NCBI RefSeq assembly: GCF_003955665.1
Contig: NZ_RXHU01000015.1
Location: 1-64,000 of the forward strand
From: Paenibacillus whitsoniae
Lineage (GTDB): Bacteria > Bacillota > Bacilli > Paenibacillales > NBRC-103111
Direction: 5' to 3'
DNA length: 64,000 nt
Part shown: in pieces, positions 1 to 8,812 of the stretch
Layout of the letters: each line of letters starts with the position of its first letter
How positions within the stretch are numbered: position 1 is the first letter of the stretch
Position numbers and translations under genes: made by a program
Notes under the pieces: generated by a model
Databases searched by the model: none
What the model was told of the DNA's origin: nothing
Seen by the model: the letters and a program-made list of their open reading frames with translations, nothing else

Positions 1-120
1 AAGGCAGGTTGCCTACGTGTTACTCACCCGTCCGCCGCTAAGCACCGAAGTGCTCCGCTCGACTTGCATGTATTAGGCACGCCGCCAGCGTTCGTCCTGA
101 GCCAGGATCAAACTCTCCAT
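1..120 (-). rRNA. rrs: 16S ribosomal RNA, 5' end (partial)
   Basis: Read on the minus strand, the segment ending near position 120 contains AGAGTTTGATCCTGGCTCAG, the universal start of bacterial 16S rRNA. It continues into GACGAACGCTGGCGGC and the variable region 1 stem, then runs off the left edge. Only about 120 nt are present and the operon is transcribed leftwards out of the window. The V1 hairpin (GGAGCACTTCGGTGCTT) is of a form common in Bacillota. The 5' end is placed from the conserved sequence, so it may be a few bases off. Confidence 0.97.
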
Positions 121-299
121 AAAAGTAGACAATCGCTTGTCCATTTATTTTAAGCTGAATAGCTCATTTGACTTGCTAGCGAGATTTTGTCAATCTCATT
201 ATGGTTGATTGCTCAACCGTTTTGCTTACTCACTCGTTGTTCAGTTTTCAAAGATCAATGTCTTTCGTACACTGCCGCGCTTCCGAAGCAGCGAAATGT

Positions 300-350
300 A
301 ATATATCATATTGCATCGCATCATTGCAAGCACTTTTTTAAAATTCTTTT
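300..350 (-). promoter_or_regulatory. Probable rRNA operon promoter with A-rich UP element
   Basis: On the minus strand there is a -35 TTGCAA (324-329), an 18-bp spacer and a -10 TATATT (300-305). An A/T-rich tract at 330-350 sits where an UP element would lie. The leader of roughly 170 nt before 16S contains TTTGAAAACTGAACAA (around 240-260), a sequence typical of Bacillota rRNA leaders and spacers. Promoter placement is inferred from consensus and distance. Confidence 0.55.
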
Positions 351-512
351 TCGCACTTGCCGGTCCGTCTTGCGGCCGAGGTGATAATATAGCACGCGCC
401 TCAGGACTGTGGCAATGTTTTATTTTTCCATTTTGATCGTCTGCATGAAACTTGTCTTCTGTTCTGCCCCGCACCGGCATACTAATGAAGCGAAACCTTC
501 CTAGAAGCTGGG

Positions 513-1934
513 GTGAGTATCTTGTCAGGACAACGGGACCAAGGATCGGCTTACTTTGAAAAAGTGCTCAATTTGCTCGATGTCGGTGTGCATCTCGTTA
601 ATGATGAGGGAATGACTGTCTTCTATAACGATAAGATGGCGGAGACGGACGGGCTGCCCCGCGAACAGGTGCTAGGAAGAAGTGTGTTCGAGCTCTTCCC
701 CTCGCTGACACAAGAAACGAGCACACTTACGAAGGTCCTCCAAACCGGTACGGAGATCCGCGAAAAGATTCAAACCTATGTCAGCATGACCGGCAAACGC
801 ATCACAACCATTAACAGCACGTATCCGCTCAAAGAGAACGGCCGCATTATCGGTGCTTTGGAGGTGGCCAAGGACATAACCAGCATCATGCATCTCCATG
901 ACCAGATTCTCGATCTGAGGCATCAAATCTATGAGGCTCCGGGCTGGAAAAAGCAGGCTGGCTCCGCCCGCTATCATTTCAGCGATCTGATCGGGAGCGA
1001 TCCTGCTTTTCTGCGGACGATCGCTTTTGCCAAAAAAGCGTCGCGTACAAGCTCTCCCGTCCTCATCTGCGGACCGACGGGGACGGGCAAGGAACTCGTC
1101 GCCCAGAGCATTCATAATGCCAGCAGCCGCAGGAGCCGCCCTTTTATCGCGCAGAACTGCGCGGCGGTGCCCGGCGAACTGATGGAGGGCATCATGTTCG
1201 GGACTTCGCGCGGGGCTTTTACCGGGGCGATCGATCGGGCCGGCTTATTTGAGCAGGCGAATGGCGGCACGCTTTTTCTGGATGAGCTGAGCAGCCTTGA
1301 TCTTGTTCTGCAGGCGAAGCTGCTGCGGGTGCTCCAGGACGGCCTCGTTCGCCGCGTCGGCGGGACGAAGGAGCAGCAGGTCGATATTCGCATCATCACC
1401 GCGATGAATATCGAACCGACCGAGGCGCTGGCAAGAAACGTGCTGCGCAGCGATCTTTTTTATCGGCTGAATGTGGTCAATCTGACACTTCCCCCACTGT
1501 CCCGGCGTAAAGAGGATATTCCGCTGCTGACGCAGCATTTTATAGAGACGTTCAACGAACTGTTCGATATGAAAGTGACGGGCGTTGCGCCGGACGCGAT
1601 GGAGCGTATGCTTCAGTATGCCTGGCCCGGGAATGTACGTGAGCTCAGCCACGCCATTGAATCGACGTATAATATCATGGAGCCGGAGTGCAATATCATT
1701 GAAGAAAGCCATTTGCCCGCTTCCCTTGTTCCGACTATGCTCCCCATTAAGATGCCGGACGTTGCTCCTCCGCGAACGGGTCTCCCCGAAAAGGTGAAAC
1801 AGCTGGAAAAGGAAGCGATCGAACGGGCGTTGGCCGAGCACAACTACAATGTCACGCTTACCGCGCAGGCGCTCGGAATGAAACGTCAGGCACTGCAGTA
1901 TAAGCTGAAAAGTTACGGTATCGCCAGAAAATAA
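513..1934 (+). CDS. kamR: Sigma-54-dependent transcriptional activator of lysine catabolism (KamR-like)
   Basis: A bacterial enhancer-binding protein of 473 residues. An N-terminal PAS sensor domain (about 15-120) is followed by an AAA+ domain with Walker A GPTGTGKE near residue 187 and the sigma-54 contact motif GAFTGA near 234. The C-terminal Fis-type helix-turn-helix is NVTLTAQALGMKRQALQYKL. It precedes a textbook -24/-12 promoter and kamA, so it is the obvious activator of kamA; a KamR/sigma-54 pair is known to drive kamA in Bacillus thuringiensis. The PAS domain may sense lysine or a metabolite (inference). The start is uncertain: GTG at 513 has little SD sequence, while an in-frame TTG at 522 lies 5 nt after GGTGA. 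Confidence 0.9.
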   Translation: MSILSGQRDQGSAYFEKVLNLLDVGVHLVNDEGMTVFYNDKMAETDGLPREQVLGRSVFELFPSLTQETSTLTKVLQTGTEIREKIQTYVSMTGKRITTINSTYPLKENGRIIGALEVAKDITSIMHLHDQILDLRHQIYEAPGWKKQAGSARYHFSDLIGSDPAFLRTIAFAKKASRTSSPVLICGPTGTGKELVAQSIHNASSRRSRPFIAQNCAAVPGELMEGIMFGTSRGAFTGAIDRAGLFEQANGGTLFLDELSSLDLVLQAKLLRVLQDGLVRRVGGTKEQQVDIRIITAMNIEPTEALARNVLRSDLFYRLNVVNLTLPPLSRRKEDIPLLTQHFIETFNELFDMKVTGVAPDAMERMLQYAWPGNVRELSHAIESTYNIMEPECNIIEESHLPASLVPTMLPIKMPDVAPPRTGLPEKVKQLEKEAIERALAEHNYNVTLTAQALGMKRQALQYKLKSYGIARK

Positions 1935-1950
1935 CCTCAATCCGGAACGG

Positions 1951-1967
1951 TTGGCACGTTTCTTGCA
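1951..1967 (+). promoter_or_regulatory. Sigma-54 (-24/-12) promoter of kamA
   Basis: TTGGCACGTTTCTTGCA matches the sigma-54 consensus TGGCAC-N5-TTGCA at every defined position, with the invariant GG and GC separated by 10 nt. It lies 42 nt before the kamA ATG and 17 nt after the activator's stop codon. The enhancer sites were not identified; they would be expected inside or upstream of the activator gene. The sigma-54 factor needed to use it is encoded at 21516-22880. Confidence 0.92.
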
Positions 1968-2008
1968 TCCATTACAAGTGAGCAAGTATCACTCATGGAG
2001 GTGCAGCG

Positions 2009-3379
2009 ATGGAACGACGTGACTGGAAGCAGATCGAGCTCTGGAAAGACGTGACGGTTGAGCAATGGAATGACTGGCTGTGGCAGTTGACGCATACGAT
2101 TCGTTCCTTGGACGATTTGAAAAAGGTTGTGAACCTGACCCCCGAGGAAGAAGAGGGCGTTCGCATCTCGACGCAGACGATTCCTTTGAATATTACGCCC
2201 TACTATGCTTCATTAATGAACCCGGATGACCCGCGGTGCCCGATTCGGATGCAATCCGTGCCGATTTCGGCAGAGCTGCTGAAAACGAAATACGATCTCG
2301 AAGACCCGCTTCACGAGGATGAGGATTCGCCGACGCCGGGGCTGACGCACCGTTATCCGGACCGGGTGCTGTTTCTGGTGACGAACCAGTGCTCGATGTA
2401 CTGCCGGTACTGCACGCGGCGGCGATTTTCCGGTCAGGTCGGCATGGGCGTGCCGAAAAAGCAGTTGGACGACGCGATCGCCTACATCCGGAGTACGCCG
2501 GAGGTGCGCGACGTTTTGCTCTCGGGCGGGGATGGGCTCCTGATTAACGATAATATTTTGGAGTATATTCTAAAAAATTTGCGGGCGATCCCGCATGTGG
2601 AAATTATTCGGATCGGGACGCGGGCTCCGGTTGTTTTTCCGCAGCGGATTACCGAGAACCTGTGCACAATCATTCGAAAGTATCATCCGGTGTGGCTGAA
2701 CACGCATTTCAACACGCCGCTCGAAATTACGGAGGAAGCGAAGAAAGCATGCGCGATGCTGGCCGATGCCGGGGTGCCGCTTGGCAACCAAGCCGTCATT
2801 CTGGCGGGCATTAACGACTCCACCTATATTATGAGAAAGCTCATGCATGAGCTGGTCAAAATCCGCGTCCGCCCGTACTACATCTACCAGTGCGACCTTT
2901 CGGAGGGCATTGGCCACTTCCGGGCGCCCGTGTCGAAAGGACTGGAGATTATCGAGTCCTTGCGTGGACATACGAGCGGCTATGCGGTGCCAACCTTCGT
3001 CGTCGACGCTCCCGGCGGCGGTGGCAAAATCGCACTGCAGCCGAACTATCTCCTATCGCAGAGCCAGGATAAGGTGATTTTGCGCAACTATGAAGGCGTC
3101 ATCGTCGGCTATCCGGAGCCAAAGAATTATGAGCCGGACCGCGCCGATGCTTACTTCAATGAAGTGTACGGCGTGACCGCGCAGCCGGAGAGCACGGGCA
3201 TCATTGCACTGATGAAAGATGAAAAATTCAACTTAGTGCCAGAAAATTTGCGCCGCCTCGGTCGCCGGAAGGCGTACCTGGCTTCGCCAGATCATGCTTC
3301 GTTGAAGGACCGTCGCGGCAAGCGGGATGAGATGAAGGATAAGCTGATGAAGGCGCAGCAGAAGGAGAGCGGCGTGTAA
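2009..3379 (+). CDS. kamA: L-lysine 2,3-aminomutase
   Basis: A radical-SAM, PLP-dependent enzyme converting L-alpha-lysine to L-beta-lysine (3,6-diaminohexanoate). The protein has 456 residues, in the range of characterised KamA proteins. The [4Fe-4S]/SAM motif C-S-M-Y-C-R-Y-C begins at Cys128. The PLP-binding lysine is in PGGGGK (Lys340), as in Clostridium subterminale KamA. The strong SD GGAGGTG precedes the ATG. Transcription is expected from the sigma-54 promoter just upstream. The later steps of the pathway are 9-18 kb away at 12754-21477, separated by an unrelated sulfatase/ABC cluster, whereas in Bacillus subtilis the genes are contiguous. Confidence 0.95.
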   Translation: MERRDWKQIELWKDVTVEQWNDWLWQLTHTIRSLDDLKKVVNLTPEEEEGVRISTQTIPLNITPYYASLMNPDDPRCPIRMQSVPISAELLKTKYDLEDPLHEDEDSPTPGLTHRYPDRVLFLVTNQCSMYCRYCTRRRFSGQVGMGVPKKQLDDAIAYIRSTPEVRDVLLSGGDGLLINDNILEYILKNLRAIPHVEIIRIGTRAPVVFPQRITENLCTIIRKYHPVWLNTHFNTPLEITEEAKKACAMLADAGVPLGNQAVILAGINDSTYIMRKLMHELVKIRVRPYYIYQCDLSEGIGHFRAPVSKGLEIIESLRGHTSGYAVPTFVVDAPGGGGKIALQPNYLLSQSQDKVILRNYEGVIVGYPEPKNYEPDRADAYFNEVYGVTAQPESTGIIALMKDEKFNLVPENLRRLGRRKAYLASPDHASLKDRRGKRDEMKDKLMKAQQKESGV

Positions 3380-3394
3380 GTGCAAAGCCGCAGC

Positions 3395-3446
3395 AAAAAA
3401 AGGAGCCACCCTACCGCAGCTTATGCGGTCGGTGACTCCTTTTTCA
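3395..3446. terminator. Bidirectional rho-independent terminator between kamA and the sulfatase
   Basis: A long hairpin pairs AAAAAGGAG-C-CACC with GGTG-A-CTCCTTTTT, with CCGCA/TGCGG as inner stem. A on one side and T on the other allow termination in both directions, which suits two convergent genes. Confidence 0.85.
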
Positions 3447-3450
3447 CTTC

Positions 3451-4995
3451 CTAAGCGCCCCAAATGCGCGGCATCGGAATCGGCTCTTTGCCGAGCTCCG
3501 CCCATACATATTTGAGCAGCAACTCTGACTTAAGGCTTGCTGCGGCCGGGTCGTCCCACAGATTGTTGATCTCGCCGGGATCCTCCTGCAAGTCGAAAAT
3601 CTCGCCGTACGTCTGATTGTAGTACACGGTGATTTTGTAACGCTCGTTGACGTACGTTTTCTGATGAATGGTCGTCGGCTGATGATGGAACTCGCAAATG
3701 GCATGGTCTCTCGCCTGTTCCTTGTTCCCCAGCCAAACCTGGCTCTGATCCACGCCTGTCATCGTACGCGGAACCGGAAGGTTGCAGAACGACAGGAACG
3801 TTGGCGCCAGATCGACCAACGACTGAATCGCCGCGCTTTGCTCGCCTTGCGGAATTTGTCCCGGATACCGGGCGATAAACGGAATTTTGATCAGGTCTTC
3901 GTAATGGAACCCGCCCTTTGCTTGCAGGCCGTGCTGCCCGAAGAAATGACCGTGGTCCGTCGTGAAGACGACGATGGTGTTATCGGCTAAGCCGAGTTCG
4001 TCGAGTTTATCCAGGATTTTACCGATATATTTGTCCATCATGGAAATCATGCCGTAATAGACGGCCATTTGCTTCGCTTTGTGCTCGTCCGTGATTCGGT
4101 GCTTATCACCATAGTGGTAATAGTGATGCGAATGATAGCCGTGCACTTCAAAGGTTTGATCTTCTTTTAAATAGGAGAAGTCCGGGTTCTCTTCCTGCGT
4201 CAAGCCAAAATGCGGCGGATTCTTGTCATGTTCGCCCGGCGTGATGGACGGAACGGTCAGCTTGGACGGGTCGTACATCGTGTCCCAAGGCTCCGGCACC
4301 AAGTATTCCGGATGCGGATCGAAGAAAGAACTCCATAGAAAGAAGCTTTCATCATTCTCCTTGTATTGCTCCAGCATGGCATTCGAACGCTCCGCGATCC
4401 AGGTATTGTAATGATACTCCTCCGGAATCGGCCACTTGTACGTCAGATTAGGGTCCATCGTGCCGGTTGGCGGCAGGAAGTAGTCACGCCAGTTTTTGCA
4501 GCCTTTCTCTTCCATCCAGATCGCATAATGCTGGCCAACGTGCGCTTCATTCGTATGGTTGCGGGCAAGCTCGACATGATCGAAACCGTAGAATTTGTCT
4601 TTGTAGTTTTTCCAGAATTCCAGGTCTTGAAGGACGGGATACGACTCCAGTGAAGGATATTCCTCCGACGAACGGAGCGGTTGAAAGTGTGCTTTGCCGA
4701 TCAGCGCGGATCGATAGCCGCCTTTGCTGAAATCTTCCGTCACAACATGGCGGTCTTCCAGCAGCTTGGTCCCTAGTGTCCAGGCGCCATGCTGGCTCGG
4801 ATACATACCGGTAATAATGGACGCCCGCGTTGGCGTACAAGTTGGATTCGGGCAGTAAGCACGGTTGAATGTGGTTCCCTCCCGAACTAAACGATCGAGA
4901 TTCGGAGTAGAGATTTCTTTATTAAAAGCGCCGATGGTATCCCAATGCTGCTGATCGCTCGTTATCAACAAAATGTTAGGTTTTTTCATGGTCAT
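3451..4995 (-). CDS. Type I sulfatase (formylglycine-dependent arylsulfatase family)
   Basis: A 514-residue member of the alkaline phosphatase/sulfatase superfamily. The signature C-x-P-x-R is CTPTR at residues 53-57, where Cys53 would be oxidised to formylglycine, followed by the downstream consensus ASIITG. Asp14 and Gln15 belong to the N-terminal metal site. No signal peptide is visible, so it probably acts in the cytoplasm on an imported sulfated compound. It is divergent from a sugar importer operon starting 204 bp away, which suggests sulfated oligosaccharides as substrate (inference). The SD AGGAGG lies 4 nt before ATG 4995; ATG 4989 is also possible. No formylglycine-generating enzyme is seen in the window. 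Confidence 0.88.
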   Translation of the reverse strand: MTMKKPNILLITSDQQHWDTIGAFNKEISTPNLDRLVREGTTFNRAYCPNPTCTPTRASIITGMYPSQHGAWTLGTKLLEDRHVVTEDFSKGGYRSALIGKAHFQPLRSSEEYPSLESYPVLQDLEFWKNYKDKFYGFDHVELARNHTNEAHVGQHYAIWMEEKGCKNWRDYFLPPTGTMDPNLTYKWPIPEEYHYNTWIAERSNAMLEQYKENDESFFLWSSFFDPHPEYLVPEPWDTMYDPSKLTVPSITPGEHDKNPPHFGLTQEENPDFSYLKEDQTFEVHGYHSHHYYHYGDKHRITDEHKAKQMAVYYGMISMMDKYIGKILDKLDELGLADNTIVVFTTDHGHFFGQHGLQAKGGFHYEDLIKIPFIARYPGQIPQGEQSAAIQSLVDLAPTFLSFCNLPVPRTMTGVDQSQVWLGNKEQARDHAICEFHHQPTTIHQKTYVNERYKITVYYNQTYGEIFDLQEDPGEINNLWDDPAAASLKSELLLKYVWAELGKEPIPMPRIWGA

Positions 4996-5051
4996 ATCGC
5001 CTCCTGAATATCCTAATCATAGTTGGATAAGCCAATCATGCCAATGTCTTT

Positions 5052-5159
5052 ATGTTGTTTACATTTATCATAATGTTGTGAATCTAATTCGAAGTGTTCG
5101 TTAGCGATTGATTTGTGTTCGTTACTCTCATTTTTCATAAGCGTCCTGCCTTTTATACT
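5052..5159 (+). promoter_or_regulatory. Importer operon promoter with four 21-bp-phased direct repeats
   Basis: Four copies of a motif close to RTGTTSKTTA start at 5052 (ATGTTGTTTA), 5073 (ATGTTGTGAA), 5094 and 5115 (both GTGTTCGTTA). The step is exactly 21 bp each time, two helical turns. A -10 TATACT lies at 5154-5159, 39 bp after the start of the last repeat, and no good -35 is visible. This is what an activated promoter bound by an AraC-type response regulator would look like. The same motif and distance recur at 10482-10546. The array could also serve the divergent sulfatase. Confidence 0.65.
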
Positions 5160-5199
5160 AAGTGTAACGCTGCAAATATGCTGAAAGGCGGTTGTCGGG

Positions 5200-6120
5200 A
5201 TGAACCCTGTCACTAAAAAATTTACGCTAAAAGGGCGCTGGGAATCGCCTATCGCCGGTTATTTATTTATTTCCCCGTGGCTGGTCGGCTTACTGCTGCT
5301 GACGATGTGGCCGATGCTGCAATCCATCTACTATTCATTTACCAAATATACGCTGCTGGAATCGCCGGAATGGATCGGTCTGCGCAACTACGAGCGTATC
5401 TTCGGTGATGATGAAATTTTTCGCCAGTCTCTGAAAATCACGATCCTGTTCGTCGTCTTGTCCGTACCGATCAAGCTGTTCAGCGCTTTGATGGTCGCGA
5501 TGCTGTTGAACCGCAAAGTGAAGGGAATTTCCTTCTACCGCACGGTGATCTATTTGCCATCTCTGATCGGCAGCTCTATCGCGGTTGCGATCCTCTGGCA
5601 GAATATGTTCAGCAAAACCGGCTTCTTGAACAAACTTCTAGGTGTTTTCGGCCTGGAAGGCATCAGCTGGATCAGCAATCCGCACACGGCGTTGGGCACG
5701 TTAATTGTTTTGGTCGCCTGGCAGTTCGGCTCGTCCATGGTTATTTTCCTGGCGGGTCTGAAACAGATCTCGCCCGACTTATATGAAGCGGCCTCCGTGG
5801 ACGGCGCAACGAAGTTGCGACAGTTTTACACGATTACGTTACCGATGCTCTCGCCGGTGCTGCTGTTTAACCTTGTTTTGCAGACGATAGGCTCCTTCCA
5901 AATGTTTACGCAAGCCTTTATCATCACCAAAGGCGGACCGATCAATTCAACTTACATGTACGCCTTGTATCTGTACGACCGCGCTTTCTCGCGCTACGAG
6001 ATGGGCTATGCCTCGGCACTTGCCTGGATTCTTCTCATCGTGATCGGCCTCGCAACCGCCTTGATTTTTGCATCCTCCCGCTATTGGGTATTCTATGAGA
6101 CTGAAGGTGGTAAAAAATAA
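5200..6120 (+). CDS. Carbohydrate ABC transporter permease (MalF/UgpA-like)
   Basis: A 306-residue inner-membrane permease with six predicted hydrophobic segments. The cytoplasmic EAA loop is EAASVDGATKLRQFYTITLP, near residue 200, and contacts an ABC ATPase. No ATPase is encoded nearby; in Bacillota such CUT1 importers usually share one MsmX-type ATPase. The stop codon overlaps the next permease's ATG (TAATG), so the two are translationally coupled. The substrate cannot be read from the sequence; the adjacent sulfatase suggests a sulfated glycan fragment. Confidence 0.9.
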   Translation: MNPVTKKFTLKGRWESPIAGYLFISPWLVGLLLLTMWPMLQSIYYSFTKYTLLESPEWIGLRNYERIFGDDEIFRQSLKITILFVVLSVPIKLFSALMVAMLLNRKVKGISFYRTVIYLPSLIGSSIAVAILWQNMFSKTGFLNKLLGVFGLEGISWISNPHTALGTLIVLVAWQFGSSMVIFLAGLKQISPDLYEAASVDGATKLRQFYTITLPMLSPVLLFNLVLQTIGSFQMFTQAFIITKGGPINSTYMYALYLYDRAFSRYEMGYASALAWILLIVIGLATALIFASSRYWVFYETEGGKK

Positions 6121-6971
6121 TGAACACGCCAGTCCGTTTCAGCCAAATGTTCCGTTCGCACTTCTTTCTTGCCGTATTCAGCCTCGTCATGATCTACCCG
6201 ATCTTGTGGTGGGTGGGAGCCGCTTTTAAATCGAATGCGGAAATGAGCTCTCCCAATCTGTTTCCTTCCCAATGGTTATGGAGCAACTTCAGCGATGGTT
6301 GGGTAGCGATACCGAAGTTTACCTTCACGCATTTTTATATCAATACGTTCGAGCTGATTTCCGGCGTGTTGGTCACATCCGTGCTGTCCTGCAGCCTGGT
6401 CGCTTTCGGGTTTGCCCGACTGCACTTTCCACTGCAAAAGTTCTGGTTCGCCATTCTCATGGTGACGTTGATGCTGCCGAGCCAAGTGACGCTCGTTCCT
6501 CAATACATCATGTTTAACGCTTGGGGTTGGGTGAACACGTACCTCCCGTTCTACGTCCCGCACGCGCTGGCCGGTGGCATCGGCGGTCCGTTCTTCATCT
6601 TCCTGCTTGTGCAGTTTATCCGGGGAATTCCCCGCGAGTTGGATGAGTCCGCCAAAATGGACGGCTGCAGCTGGTTCGGCATTTATTGGCGCATCATGAT
6701 GCCGCTCACGAAGCCTGCGCTTGTCACGGTAGCCATCTATTGCTTCCTGTGGAATTGGGACGACTTCTTCGGTCATCTGCTCTACATTAACTCCGTGAGC
6801 AAATACACCGTGGGCTTGGCTTTGAAGCTGTTCGTCGACGGCCAATCGGCACTGCCTTGGGGGCAATTGCTTGCGATGGCGCTCGTATCGGTTATTCCTT
6901 CGTTCATCATTTTCTTCTTGGCCCAACGTCATTTTGTCGATGGCATTGCCTCCGGTGCCGTGAAAGGCTAA
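6120..6971 (+). CDS. Carbohydrate ABC transporter permease (MalG/UgpE-like)
   Basis: A 283-residue second permease of the same CUT1 importer, with six hydrophobic segments and the EAA-type loop DESAKMDGCSWFGIYWRIMM near residue 180. It overlaps the upstream permease by one base. The C-terminal ending GIASGAVKG is typical of this subfamily. The operon continues into a sensor kinase and response regulator, an arrangement common for sugar importers in Paenibacillus. Confidence 0.9.
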   Translation: MNTPVRFSQMFRSHFFLAVFSLVMIYPILWWVGAAFKSNAEMSSPNLFPSQWLWSNFSDGWVAIPKFTFTHFYINTFELISGVLVTSVLSCSLVAFGFARLHFPLQKFWFAILMVTLMLPSQVTLVPQYIMFNAWGWVNTYLPFYVPHALAGGIGGPFFIFLLVQFIRGIPRELDESAKMDGCSWFGIYWRIMMPLTKPALVTVAIYCFLWNWDDFFGHLLYINSVSKYTVGLALKLFVDGQSALPWGQLLAMALVSVIPSFIIFFLAQRHFVDGIASGAVKG

Positions 6972-7048
6972 ACTATAGGCATTCGGTATGAAAAGGTTGC
7001 GATTCGTTGCAGCCTTTTCCCTATTTTCGCGTGGAGGAGCGGCTGCCC

Positions 7049-8812
7049 TTGTTCAGTATTTTCAAACGTGTTCGCATCGGACGGCTGTTTTTTGGAAGCT
7101 TCGCCCTATTCATTGCCCTGCTGCTGCTTGTCTTCACGTGGATCAGTTATCACGTCACGTCAAGCGAGCTCGCGCAAAATACATCTTTATATCAACAGGA
7201 TCTCTTGAATGAGCTTAATAAAAAATTGGTGATTCAGTTAACCTCGATCGAGCAAATGTCACTGGCGGCGGCGCGAAACATCGATATTATCGGCTTCAAT
7301 CCCTTGGAGAACGACCTGTTTGAGCGCAACCGACGGAAAAAGGATTTGGAGGATCTGCTCGCAAGCATCACCTACAGCTCGACTTTCGTGCAATCTGTCC
7401 ATCTTTACATTGAACACCCCGTGCTGACCGATCCCCAGGGGCCTGTTCGCTATTTTGATCTGAAGAAATTGAAAGATGAGAGCTGGTACCCCGAGATTCA
7501 AAATAACGATTTGGCCTGGATTAAAGAGCGGACAATCGAGACGAATGTCGGTGAGCTGCCGGTTACCGGCCTGGCTCGAAAGCTGTACAACAATTCGGGT
7601 ATTTACTACGGCTTGCTGCTGCTCAATGTCAAATCATCGGAAATTAAAAATGTAATCCAAGGTGAAACAGAAGGAAGAAGCCGGGCGCTGTTTGACGCAG
7701 GCGGCAGGGAAATCGCTGCAATCGGCGACCTGCGCTTACAGGAGAATGAATTTAAGCAGATTACGATGACACAAGGAAAATCCGGCAGCATTCGGATTAA
7801 AACCAATCAGCAAAGCGAATCTCTGCTCGTCTGGAGCAAATCGCCGGCCAATTGGATGCTCGTTGAAGTCACGCCATGGAAACAAATCGTGCAGAGCAGC
7901 GTGCGCCTCGCCTATATTCTGGTGACGGTCGGTTTATCGGCAATTTGTGTCGCTTCATTGTTTACGTTAATCCTCTCCAGGCAGTTTACGCGGCCGATTA
8001 AGCTGCTTGTCGCCTATATGGGCAAGCTTCCCGAGAAGGGACTGCAACCCGAACTCCCAATGGATTATTCCAATGAATTCGGGAATTTATTTGGCGGTTA
8101 CCGCAAGCAAATGGAGCGGATAGAAGAACTGGTGAAGTCGCTCAAAGAACAGCATAAACGCCAGCGGGAGGCCGAGATTCAGGCGCTTCAGGCGATGATT
8201 AATCCACATTTTCTGTACAACACGCTGGATCAATTAAATTGGTTGGCCATCGATTCCGGTCAGGTAAAAATAAGTAAGATTTTATCCTTGATGGGCAAAA
8301 TGTTTCGTATCGGTCTCTCCAATGGGGAAACGATGATACCGATCGCCGACGAGATTACGCATGTTGAGTGCTATTTGCAGATTCAACAAATTCGCTGGGG
8401 GGAACGTTTGGCATTCGAAATCGAGGTGGAGGAAGAAGCAAAAGATCTGCTGCTCCCAAGAATGACGATTCAGCCGATGATCGAGAACGCCATCATTCAT
8501 GGCTTTCATGGCCGCAAGAAAGGAAGAATCAAGATCTCGATCCGTCTGCATGGGCAGGATGTGCTGCTGCAAGTGATCGATGACGGCGTAGGCCTGCGCC
8601 AAGGTTGGGACGAGCCTAGACGCAGGAAAACGGGCGGTTACGGCCTGCGCAATGTGAGGGAGCGGACCGCCGCGTACTTCGGAGCGCCCTATGGGGTGGA
8701 CATTCAGAGTGAACCGGGCGAAGGAACGGTCGTGACCATTCGCCTTCCGCAAATACGTGATAAAGATGAAGTGAGGGAGCGATACGATGTGGAAGATACT
8801 CATCATCGATGA
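7049..8812 (+). CDS. Two-component sensor histidine kinase (YesM-type)
   Basis: A membrane sensor of about 588 residues. A first transmembrane helix near the N-terminus, an extracellular sensing region and a second helix near residue 300 are followed by a HAMP-like linker. The His_kinase domain carries the phospho-acceptor histidine in MINPHFLYNTLDQLNW (His387), and the HATPase_c domain ends the protein. I place the start at TTG 7049, 9 nt after GGAGGAG; an ATG in frame at 7007 lacks an SD. The gene overlaps the response regulator by 26 bp. It probably senses the imported sugar or its binding protein. Confidence 0.9.
   Translation: MFSIFKRVRIGRLFFGSFALFIALLLLVFTWISYHVTSSELAQNTSLYQQDLLNELNKKLVIQLTSIEQMSLAAARNIDIIGFNPLENDLFERNRRKKDLEDLLASITYSSTFVQSVHLYIEHPVLTDPQGPVRYFDLKKLKDESWYPEIQNNDLAWIKERTIETNVGELPVTGLARKLYNNSGIYYGLLLLNVKSSEIKNVIQGETEGRSRALFDAGGREIAAIGDLRLQENEFKQITMTQGKSGSIRIKTNQQSESLLVWSKSPANWMLVEVTPWKQIVQSSVRLAYILVTVGLSAICVASLFTLILSRQFTRPIKLLVAYMGKLPEKGLQPELPMDYSNEFGNLFGGYRKQMERIEELVKSLKEQHKRQREAEIQALQAMINPHFLYNTLDQLNWLAIDSGQVKISKILSLMGKMFRIGLSNGETMIPIADEITHVECYLQIQQIRWGERLAFEIEVEEEAKDLLLPRMTIQPMIENAIIHGFHGRKKGRIKISIRLHGQDVLLQVIDDGVGLRQGWDEPRRRKTGGYGLRNVRERTAAYFGAPYGVDIQSEPGEGTVVTIRLPQIRDKDEVRERYDVEDTHHR

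Noticed and set aside
187-480. Short open frames in the rRNA leader
   Set aside because: They overlap the rRNA promoter and leader on both strands and have no ribosome binding site.
5013-5138. Small minus-strand protein (about 41 residues, starting MKNESNEHKS)
   Set aside because: It coincides with the phased operator array and divergent promoter; the SD is weak and the peptide is low complexity.
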